From CAIZQW01 sp942493055 (GTDB lineage: Bacteria; Verrucomicrobiota; Kiritimatiellia; RFP12; UBA1067), in the NCBI GenBank assembly GCA_942493055.1, contig OW818680.1, positions 3,844,001-3,908,000 of the forward strand: a DNA stretch of 64,000 nt. Direction: 5' to 3'. The notes beneath the pieces were generated by a model. That model ran no database searches. It saw only the letters and a program-made list of their open reading frames with translations, and had not been told where the DNA came from. The position numbers and the translations under genes were made by a program. This document shows, piece by piece, positions 26,089 through 33,760 of this stretch (positions are counted from its first letter, which is position 1; the number at the start of each line of letters is the position of its first letter).

Positions 26089-28404
26089 ATGAGTCACAAC
26101 ACAACACACACCATGGCCGTGCTGGCCATGTCGGTCTTCTGTTTTTCATCAATCTGCGGGGCGGACGTTCAGGAAAAGGTGCCCCTTAAAGTCAGGCCGT
26201 TTAGTTTGACCGATGTCAAGTTGCTGGACGGCCCTTTCAAGCATGCGGAGGAGCTGAATGAGAAGTATCTGCTGAGTCTCGATCCGGATCGCTTGCTCCA
26301 CGCGTTCCGTCTCACCGCGGGCCTGGCCTCCTCTGCGAAGCCCTATGGCGGCTGGGAAGCGCCGAAAGGCGAGTTGCGCGGACATTCCATCGGCCACTAT
26401 CTCTCGGGTTGCGCGCTGGCCTATCAGAGCAGCGGGAACGCTCAGCTCAAGGAACAGGCTGCTCGCGTTGTGGCGGGCATGGCCGAGTGCCAGGCCAAGT
26501 TTCCGAGCGGATACCTCAGCGCTTATCCGGAAGAATTTATTGATCGCGTGGTAGCGTACAAGCCCGTCTGGGCGCCGTGGTATACGCTCCATAAGATCTA
26601 TGCCGGGCTGCTCGACCAGTACCAGCTCTGCGGCAACAAGCAGGCCCTTGACGTGCTGGAGAAGGCTATTGGCTGGGTCGGTTTCCGTATGGGGTCGCTC
26701 ACGGATGCAGAGATGCAACGCATGTTGAATTGCGAACACGGCGGTATGAACGAAACCCTCGCCAATCTCTATGGCGTCACCGGCAAAGAGGAATACCTGA
26801 AGCTCGCCATGCGGTTTAATCATCATGTCATCCTTGATCCAGTCATCAAGGGCGAGGATAAGCTCACCGGCTTGCACGCCAACACCCAGTTTCCGAAAGT
26901 AATCGGCCTTGCGCGCGAATACGAATTCACGGATGACGCGTCGTTCCGCGCCGGCTGCGAGTTCTTCTGGAACAACGTGACGAAGGAGCGGTCGTATGTG
27001 ATCGGTGGCAACAGCGATGGCGAACACTTCTCGCCCAAGGAGCACCTCTCCAAGCACATCGGACCGAGTCCGACCGAGACCTGTAATACCTACAACATGC
27101 TGAAGCTCACACGCCAGCTCTTCACATGGGAACCCAAGGCCGAATACGCGGACTACTATGAACGCGCCCTCGTCAACCACATCCTGCCGCAGCAGAATCC
27201 CGAGACGGGCATGGTGCTCTATTACATGCCCCTGCGTCCCGGCTCGGAACGCCCCAGCCGCTTCGGCACGCCGGACAACTCCTTCTGGTGCTGCACCGGC
27301 ACCGGCATGGAGAGCCAGTCGAAATATGGCGACTCGGTTTACTTCCACAGCGACAAGGATCTCTATGTCAACCTCTTCATGGCCACGGAACTCCGCTGGA
27401 AGGAGAAGGGGCTGACCCTCCGTCAGGAGACCGCCTTCCCGCAGACGCCCTCCACCAAGCTCACGGTCACGGCTGAGCAGCCGGTCGAACTGGCGATTCA
27501 CCTGCGTTATCCGGCCTGGGCGCTCACAGGCGTCACGCTCAAGGTTAACGGCCGGCAGCAGGAGGTCACGGCCAAGCCTGGCCAATGGCTCACGCTCAAC
27601 CGCACCTGGAAGAGGGGTGACACGGTCGAGCTGACCATGCCCTTCTCGCTCCGCTTCGAGGGCTTCCGCGACGATCCGAACAAGTGCGCGGTGATGGTCG
27701 GCCCGCTCGTGATGTGCGCTTGGTCCGTGAAGGACAATCCCGTCTCCGTCATTCGTGGAGACAAAGATAAAGTCCTGGATCTGCTCAAGCCTGTGCCTGG
27801 AGAGGTCAATGTCTTCAAGGCCCCGGCCTCGGCCTTCAGAACGTCCTTCGAGCAGCAGGAGGGCGAGACGACCTTTGTGCCCTTCTATCTCGAATATCGC
27901 AAGCCCTACACGGTCTACTGGGAGATCTACGACGAAACGCGCTGGGCTGCGAAGGAGGCGGAGATGAAGGCGGAGAAGGAGCGTCAGCGCCTCCGGGATG
28001 CGCGCAAGGTGGACGGCCTCGAGTTCTTCGACCAGGCGGAGCGCGATCATGGCTTCAAGGCTGAGAAGAGCGTGGCGGGCGAACATGCGGGCCGGCGCTG
28101 GAGGCATTGCGAACCCGGCGGTTTCTTCCAGTATGACCTCAAGGTGCTGCCGGATCAGCCGCAGGTGCTCTCCTGCTCGTACTGTGGTTCGGACAACGGA
28201 CGCACTTTCGACATTCTTGTGGACGGACAGAAGATCGCCACCGAGTCGCTGAAGGGCGAGAAGCCGAACCAGTTCTTTGACCGTGAGTACACGATTCCCG
28301 CTGACCTGCTGAAGGGCAAGAGCCAGGTCACGGTCCGCTTCCAGCCCGTGGGCGACAGCCTGGCCGGCGGTGTCTTCGGCTGTTCTATCATGAAGGTGCT
28401 GTAA
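26089..28404 (+). CDS. Secreted GH127 family glycosidase (beta-L-arabinofuranosidase-like)
   Basis: This is a 771-residue exported enzyme. After a signal peptide (to about residue 25), the (alpha/alpha)6 GH127 domain starts with LLDGPFKHAEELN and contains RGHSIGHYLSG. The HypBA1 active-site set is present: acid/base Glu312 (DGEHF), zinc ligands Glu330 and Cys332 (TETCNT), and Cys401-Cys402 (FWCCTGTG), the first being the nucleophile. GH127 releases terminal beta-L-arabinofuranose. A C-terminal beta-sandwich from about residue 640 ends with VRFQPVGDSLAGGVFG, almost the same ending as the GH43-GH127 fusion at 40307-43717. ATG 26089 follows AAAGGA at good spacing. An antisense open frame covering most of the gene is a GC-bias artefact. 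Confidence 0.9.
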   Translation: MSHNTTHTMAVLAMSVFCFSSICGADVQEKVPLKVRPFSLTDVKLLDGPFKHAEELNEKYLLSLDPDRLLHAFRLTAGLASSAKPYGGWEAPKGELRGHSIGHYLSGCALAYQSSGNAQLKEQAARVVAGMAECQAKFPSGYLSAYPEEFIDRVVAYKPVWAPWYTLHKIYAGLLDQYQLCGNKQALDVLEKAIGWVGFRMGSLTDAEMQRMLNCEHGGMNETLANLYGVTGKEEYLKLAMRFNHHVILDPVIKGEDKLTGLHANTQFPKVIGLAREYEFTDDASFRAGCEFFWNNVTKERSYVIGGNSDGEHFSPKEHLSKHIGPSPTETCNTYNMLKLTRQLFTWEPKAEYADYYERALVNHILPQQNPETGMVLYYMPLRPGSERPSRFGTPDNSFWCCTGTGMESQSKYGDSVYFHSDKDLYVNLFMATELRWKEKGLTLRQETAFPQTPSTKLTVTAEQPVELAIHLRYPAWALTGVTLKVNGRQQEVTAKPGQWLTLNRTWKRGDTVELTMPFSLRFEGFRDDPNKCAVMVGPLVMCAWSVKDNPVSVIRGDKDKVLDLLKPVPGEVNVFKAPASAFRTSFEQQEGETTFVPFYLEYRKPYTVYWEIYDETRWAAKEAEMKAEKERQRLRDARKVDGLEFFDQAERDHGFKAEKSVAGEHAGRRWRHCEPGGFFQYDLKVLPDQPQVLSCSYCGSDNGRTFDILVDGQKIATESLKGEKPNQFFDREYTIPADLLKGKSQVTVRFQPVGDSLAGGVFGCSIMKVL

Positions 28405-28431
28405 GAGGAATGAAACATGAGGAGTGAGAGA

Positions 28432-31260
28432 ATGAAGAGGATGCAGTGTTTAGCTTTTGTCGTAGGGGCCTTCCTGGGGTTCACCAGTTCTGCGTGGGCC
28501 GAGGTGAAGCTGGCGGGCGTGTTCAGTGACCACTGCGTGTTGCAGCGCGACAGGCCTGTCCCTGTCTTCGGGACAGCCGCGCCGGGCGAGAAGGTGACGG
28601 TCACGTTCCAAGGGCAGTCGCAGTCAACGACAGCAAGCGCGCAGGGCGAATGGCTTGTGAAGCTGGCGGCGATGAAGGCGGATGCGACGGGGCAGTCGCT
28701 GACTGTGGTGGGTGCGAATACGTTGACTATGAAGGACGTGGTGGTCGGTGATGTGTGGCTTTGCAGTGGCCAGTCGAACATGGACATGCGTCTGGGCGGT
28801 TGTGAGAGGCCGGAAGATATTTCGAGCGCGGACTTTCCGGGCATCCGTCATTTTTCCGTGCCGACAGCATCCTCCGCTGCTCCGATGAAGAGCGTGAAGG
28901 GGCAGTGGAGCGTCTGCAGTCCGCGTTCGGCCAGCAGCTTTTCGGCAACGGCTTTTTATTTTGCACGCAAGGTGCAGCGCGAACTGAAGGGTTCGATTCC
29001 GATCGGTCTTCTTGTCGCCTCTGTGGGCGGCACAAAAATTGATCTGTGGCTCTCGCCTGACGGGCTCATGGAGATTCCTGTCCTCCATCCGCTCTATCAG
29101 CAGAAGAGCATGCCGGGTGGCCCCTTCTCGCTCTTCAATGGCATGGTCCATCCGCTGGTGCCCTACGGCATTAAGGGCATGCTCTGGTATCAGGGCGAGA
29201 ACAGCGAGATTTCAGTCCAGTCACCGGAGAGTTACTATCTCAAGATGAAGGCGTTGTCAGAGGGTTGCAAGCGTCTTTGGGGACTGGAAGAGATGCCCTT
29301 TTATCTCGTCATGCTGGCCAACTACGGCGAACTGCTCAAGACAGAAGAGCCCGTCCTCCACTCCGGCGGCTGGGATGCGGATACGCGGTTGCAGCAGGTC
29401 ATGGCCATGGCTCTGCCGCATGCGGGATGCGCCTCGGCCATGGACATCGGCATCTCGAAGGTGAGCTGGGCAGGATATCATCCCCAGAATAAATTGGAGG
29501 TAGGCGAGCGATTGGCACTCTGGGCGTTAAAGAACGACTATGGTTTTCCAACCCTCGTCGCGAGTGGGCCAGTCCTGCGCGATCTCGCAGTGGAGGGCAA
29601 CACAGTTGTCTGTTCGTTCGAGCATGTGGGCAGCGGATTGATGGTCGCTTCGAAGGTGTGGTATCAGCCAGCCAAGGAGATGCCGGGCGCTGAACTGAAG
29701 CGGTTTGTCCTGGCTGGCACGGACAACAAATGGCATCCTGCAAAGGCTGTGATCAAGAACAACAAAGTTGTTCTCTCATCACCGAACGTGACAACACCGC
29801 GCAAAGTCTCGTACGCCTGCTGGCAGAATCCAGAAGGATGCAACCTCTACAACAAGGACGGGCTGCCTGCCGCTCCCTTCCATGTGGAAGAGGTGAGCGT
29901 CCGCCATACCATCGTTGCGACAGCCGGTGCAGGCGGCGAGATCTTGCCGGCGGGCAAGGCCGCCTATCTGCCGCGGACGGCTGTGCTCTACACCATCACG
30001 CCACGGCTAGGCTACTTTATTCAGGATGTCAAAGTGGATGGCGCATCCGTCGGCTCAATCAGGCACTACACCTTTGATCCGCTCAAAGAAAGCCACACGC
30101 TCGAAGCAGTCTTCTCCAAAAAAGCGCCGAGCTATACAATTACAGCGACCGCGGAGAAGGGCGGGAAGCTTCTGCCCGCTGGCGCAATCACCGTGACGCA
30201 GGGCGCATCTGCGGCCTTCACAGTCGAACCGGATGCAGGCAACTGCGTATCGTTGAGCGTGGATGGTCTAGCGCTTGGTGCACGGCAAGCCTACACCTTC
30301 AGCGATGTCCGCAAAAACCACACGCTCAAAGCCTCCTTCGCGTGCATGCTGGATGCGTTCGCGGGCTATGGCGGACGCATCACGCCCAGCGGCGTGCAGG
30401 TCGTGAACGTGGGACAGGATCAGACCTTCACCATCGAAGCCTTGCCCGGCTATATGATCGCCCGCCTCCTCGTGGATGGCAAGGAGGCCGGCAAGCAGAC
30501 GACCTTCGCCTTCAAGGCGGTCAACAAGGGGCATTCGATCGCAGCGAGCTTCAAACGGACGCAGGCGCTGGCGGGGAGCATTCCGCGTGAGGACGAACTG
30601 CTCTTTGCCTGCCGTGCCGCTGCCTTGTCCGAAGACGGGGCATGCAAGGCCTGGACTGCGTTAGCTCCTGCGGGCAAGAGCTTCGAAGCTATGGGGGAGC
30701 CGACGGTCGAGAAGATTGACGGACGCAAATATGCGGCCAGTATGTTCGAGAAGGCCGCGGGCTTCAAGGTGGGCTCCTTTGATCAGCCCATCCCGTGCAA
30801 GGGCGCGAGCATCGTCGCCGTGACGCGGCCGGTGCGCAGCAGCGCCAGTTCGGGTTGGTTCTCGCTGGTGGATCTCTTTTACGACCGGCTGGTACTCGGC
30901 ATCCGGAGCGATACAGGCGCGGTCTGTGTGCGTCGCAACGGCAAGGTGGAGAACAGTACGAAGACGATTCCCGACGGACAGGTCACGCTTCTGAGTCTCG
31001 TGGTGCAGCCGGATGGCACGTACAAGGTCTATGCGAATGGCGAAGAGGTGATGTCGGAGAGCAAGCCTTGCGCCTTCACGGAGCTGGTGCCCGGTGTTGC
31101 AGGGCCCTTCGCCAAGCAGATCACGCTGCTGCGCAATGCGCCGGATGCCTGGACAGCGTTCAACGGCCAGATCGGCGACGTCTTCGTCTACAAAGTCGCC
31201 TTGACGGATGCGGAGCGCAAGCAACTGGAGACGCACATTGCGAAAACGCTGACGGAATGA
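28432..31260 (+). CDS. Sialate O-acetylesterase-like protein with InlB B-type repeats and LamG-like domain
   Basis: This is a 942-residue exported protein. The SGNH-type esterase domain (about 25-480) has CSGQSNMD with nucleophile Ser115, WYQGENS, and GYHPQNKLEVGERLA as the His block. Three repeats of about 70 residues follow (about 492-710), each ending in a HTL-x-A-x-F or HSI-x-A-x-F pattern typical of divergent InlB B-repeats. A LamG/concanavalin-like domain completes the protein (about 725-942). The esterase would remove acetyl groups from glycans. The repeats probably space it from the cell surface or bind substrate. Two starts are possible, ATG 28417 and ATG 28432, each with a purine-rich site; 28432 gives the cleaner signal peptide. 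It lies 27 nt after the GH127 gene. Confidence 0.85.
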   Translation: MKRMQCLAFVVGAFLGFTSSAWAEVKLAGVFSDHCVLQRDRPVPVFGTAAPGEKVTVTFQGQSQSTTASAQGEWLVKLAAMKADATGQSLTVVGANTLTMKDVVVGDVWLCSGQSNMDMRLGGCERPEDISSADFPGIRHFSVPTASSAAPMKSVKGQWSVCSPRSASSFSATAFYFARKVQRELKGSIPIGLLVASVGGTKIDLWLSPDGLMEIPVLHPLYQQKSMPGGPFSLFNGMVHPLVPYGIKGMLWYQGENSEISVQSPESYYLKMKALSEGCKRLWGLEEMPFYLVMLANYGELLKTEEPVLHSGGWDADTRLQQVMAMALPHAGCASAMDIGISKVSWAGYHPQNKLEVGERLALWALKNDYGFPTLVASGPVLRDLAVEGNTVVCSFEHVGSGLMVASKVWYQPAKEMPGAELKRFVLAGTDNKWHPAKAVIKNNKVVLSSPNVTTPRKVSYACWQNPEGCNLYNKDGLPAAPFHVEEVSVRHTIVATAGAGGEILPAGKAAYLPRTAVLYTITPRLGYFIQDVKVDGASVGSIRHYTFDPLKESHTLEAVFSKKAPSYTITATAEKGGKLLPAGAITVTQGASAAFTVEPDAGNCVSLSVDGLALGARQAYTFSDVRKNHTLKASFACMLDAFAGYGGRITPSGVQVVNVGQDQTFTIEALPGYMIARLLVDGKEAGKQTTFAFKAVNKGHSIAASFKRTQALAGSIPREDELLFACRAAALSEDGACKAWTALAPAGKSFEAMGEPTVEKIDGRKYAASMFEKAAGFKVGSFDQPIPCKGASIVAVTRPVRSSASSGWFSLVDLFYDRLVLGIRSDTGAVCVRRNGKVENSTKTIPDGQVTLLSLVVQPDGTYKVYANGEEVMSESKPCAFTELVPGVAGPFAKQITLLRNAPDAWTAFNGQIGDVFVYKVALTDAERKQLETHIAKTLTE

Positions 31261-31313
31261 ACAATGAAACGAGACTGCTCTTGATTTAAGACAACAAAAA
31301 AAGGAAACCCCCA

Positions 31314-33704
31314 ATGACGCGTAAAATGAAAAGTGTTATCGGCAAACTCTGTGCTGTGATGATCCTGGTGTCGGGTGCTTCTGCTCGTGCGCAGACTCCA
31401 ACGAAGGTTTCCTATTCGGTCGCTTCCGACAACGTGGTCAACCAGATTGACGTGGGCATCCACGGCCAATTCCTGGAACACATCTTCAACTCGGTGCATG
31501 GCGGGCTCTGGGGAGACATGGTGCGCAATCCTTCCTTGGAAGCCACAGGCGGCGGGGGGTGGGTGATTGAAGACAACACGGTGAAAAGCACCGGGCGCAT
31601 CACCGACCAGCGGTTGGTGTTGGGTGACGCGAAATGGGGCGATTACGAAGTGCAGCTCGAAGCTCGCAAGCTTGATGGCGCGGAGGGCTTTATCGTGTTG
31701 TTCCGGGTGGCCGGGGAAGGCAAGTTCTACTGGGCCAACATGGGCGGGTGGCAGAACCGCGAGCATGGCTTCGAAAAGGGCCGGAGACCCTTTGGCAAAC
31801 GCGTGGCTGGAATGATTGAGAAGGAGCGCTGGTATCGTGTGCGTGTGCGCTGTGAAGGCCCCCGCTATCAAGTCTGGCTCGATGGCCAGTTGGTCTTGGA
31901 TGCCACTGATACGCAAGCGCCCGTCCTGCACGGGGCGATTGGCCTGTCGGGCTGGGACTCGCATGTCCAATTCCGCAACATCAAGGTCACGAGTCTTGAT
32001 GGCAAGACGCTCTTTGAGGGATTGCCGCCGCGTACCGCGCTCGCCGTCGCACCCGCCTACTGGAAGATGTTCGGGAGCGCCGACTTCCTTGCCGACAATC
32101 GCGAGCCTTTTAACGGTCACACGTCACTCCGGATCAAACTCCAAGGTGAAGACGGCGAAGCGGGCCTCCGGCAGAAGCCGATGTTGATCCGCGGCGGCGA
32201 GTGTTATCACGGATCGCTATGGATGAAGGGAACAGCCGAAAAGGGAGTGCAAGTGCGGCTCATGAGCGAGGACGGGCAGCTTGTCTTCCGACAGGAACTC
32301 AGCACTGTCGGCACGGAGTGGAAGCAGCAGACCTTCGCATTCACCGCCGCGCATACGGTGTCCAATGCCGTGTTCGAACTCGCCCTCGCCGGCGCGGGCG
32401 ATGTGAGCGTGGATATGATCTCCCTCTTTTCGCAAAGCGCCTTGGAGTCCGGCGGTTTCCGTCCCGATCTTCTTCAGGCTATCGCTGAACAGAAGCCGGC
32501 GACCATCCGTTATCCCGGCGGCTGCTTCGCGTCAGCGTATCGCTGGAAGGACGGTATCGGGCCGTGCGAAAAACGGGTCTATTTTCCGAACGTGATCTGG
32601 GCGGACCAGGATCCGAATCAGATGGGAACCGACGAGTTCATGCTCCTGTGTGAGAAGGTCGGCGCGGAACCGATCATCCCCGTCAACATGACGCTGGGTG
32701 AGCAGGAAGCGCTGGAGTGGATGGAGTACTGCAACGGCGATGCGTCAACGGTATGGGGGAAAGTCCGCGCCGCCAACGGCCACCCGAAGCCATACAACGT
32801 CAAGTACTGGGAGATCGACAACGAGACCTGGGGCATGGGGCCTGAGAAGTACGCCGAGGTGGTCACGAAATTCAGCAGAGCGCTGCGTGCCAAGGACCCC
32901 TCGGTGAAAATCATCGCCTGCGGCAGTTACGGGTATGATGACGGGAAGGGCAGTTCTAACGGCTGGAACAAGCGGTTGCTGGCTTCAGCGGCCAAGGATT
33001 TCGATTATTTGAGCATCCATTATTACAACGGGATCTGTTATGCGCAGGACTATGTGGATGACCCGCGCAGATTCGAAGCGTTCATGAAGGACGAGGTCGG
33101 CGGGCTGATCAAGGCCTCGGCCAATCCGTCCATCCTCATCTACTGCTCGGAATGGGGCATGATGAACGCCTCATGGAAGTCCGGCCTCTACACCGGCGGT
33201 ATTCTCAATGCCTTCGAGCGCGCGGGTGAGCTTGTCCCCATGGCCTGCCCTGCTGTCTGGTTGCAGACGGCGCCGGCCGCCGGCGAGCCGCGCTGGGCGA
33301 GCTGCTCGATCCTCTTCGATCACCGCACATGGTATCCGGCGCCGACCTACGTCGTGCAGAAGATGTGGCGCGACAACTTCGCGCCAAACAGGCTGGCCAT
33401 GGAAGGCCCGGAGAAGCCGCTCAATGCTGTGGCCACGAAATCAGCCGACGGAAAGACGCTCTATTTCAAGGCGGTCAATGTCGGCAAAGAGGCGGTTGAC
33501 GTGGTGTTGACGCTGGATGGAAAGACGAAGGTGGACAGCGCGGAATATCAGCTTGCCGCGCCGGTTGACGAGAATGCCCGGAATAGCCTGGACACACCGC
33601 ATAAGATCTGGCCGAAGGCGGCTGAGGTGAAGGTTGACGGACAGACGGTTCTATTTGCGATGCCGCCACTGTCGGCGGGCGTTGTAAAAATGAACACGAA
33701 GTAA
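31314..33704 (+). CDS. GH51 alpha-L-arabinofuranosidase with inserted carbohydrate-binding-like domain
   Basis: This is a 796-residue exported enzyme. A signal peptide ends near residue 28. The GH51 N-terminal strand (GIHGQFLEHIFNSVHGGLWGDMVRNPS) comes first. It is interrupted by a jelly-roll domain of the DUF1080/CBM66 type (about 80-225: QVWLDGQLVLD, HVQFRNIKV). The barrel then has the acid/base Glu504 (EIDNETWG) and nucleophile Glu613 (CSEWGMM), and a C-terminal beta-sandwich. It cleaves alpha-L-arabinofuranosyl ends from arabinan or arabinoxylan. A signal peptide is notable because many characterised GH51 enzymes are intracellular. AAAAGGAAA precedes the ATG. Confidence 0.9.
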   Translation: MTRKMKSVIGKLCAVMILVSGASARAQTPTKVSYSVASDNVVNQIDVGIHGQFLEHIFNSVHGGLWGDMVRNPSLEATGGGGWVIEDNTVKSTGRITDQRLVLGDAKWGDYEVQLEARKLDGAEGFIVLFRVAGEGKFYWANMGGWQNREHGFEKGRRPFGKRVAGMIEKERWYRVRVRCEGPRYQVWLDGQLVLDATDTQAPVLHGAIGLSGWDSHVQFRNIKVTSLDGKTLFEGLPPRTALAVAPAYWKMFGSADFLADNREPFNGHTSLRIKLQGEDGEAGLRQKPMLIRGGECYHGSLWMKGTAEKGVQVRLMSEDGQLVFRQELSTVGTEWKQQTFAFTAAHTVSNAVFELALAGAGDVSVDMISLFSQSALESGGFRPDLLQAIAEQKPATIRYPGGCFASAYRWKDGIGPCEKRVYFPNVIWADQDPNQMGTDEFMLLCEKVGAEPIIPVNMTLGEQEALEWMEYCNGDASTVWGKVRAANGHPKPYNVKYWEIDNETWGMGPEKYAEVVTKFSRALRAKDPSVKIIACGSYGYDDGKGSSNGWNKRLLASAAKDFDYLSIHYYNGICYAQDYVDDPRRFEAFMKDEVGGLIKASANPSILIYCSEWGMMNASWKSGLYTGGILNAFERAGELVPMACPAVWLQTAPAAGEPRWASCSILFDHRTWYPAPTYVVQKMWRDNFAPNRLAMEGPEKPLNAVATKSADGKTLYFKAVNVGKEAVDVVLTLDGKTKVDSAEYQLAAPVDENARNSLDTPHKIWPKAAEVKVDGQTVLFAMPPLSAGVVKMNTK

Positions 33705-33760
33705 TCCGTAGCGGGAAAAGCAGTTACTATGAGAAAGATGAAATAAGGAGATCAAAGAGC

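Noticed and set aside
26149..28107. 652-codon open frame antisense to the GH127 gene
   Set aside because: It has no recognisable domain, and the sense gene has a signal peptide, a ribosome site and catalytic motifs. Long antisense frames are expected in GC-rich codon-biased DNA.
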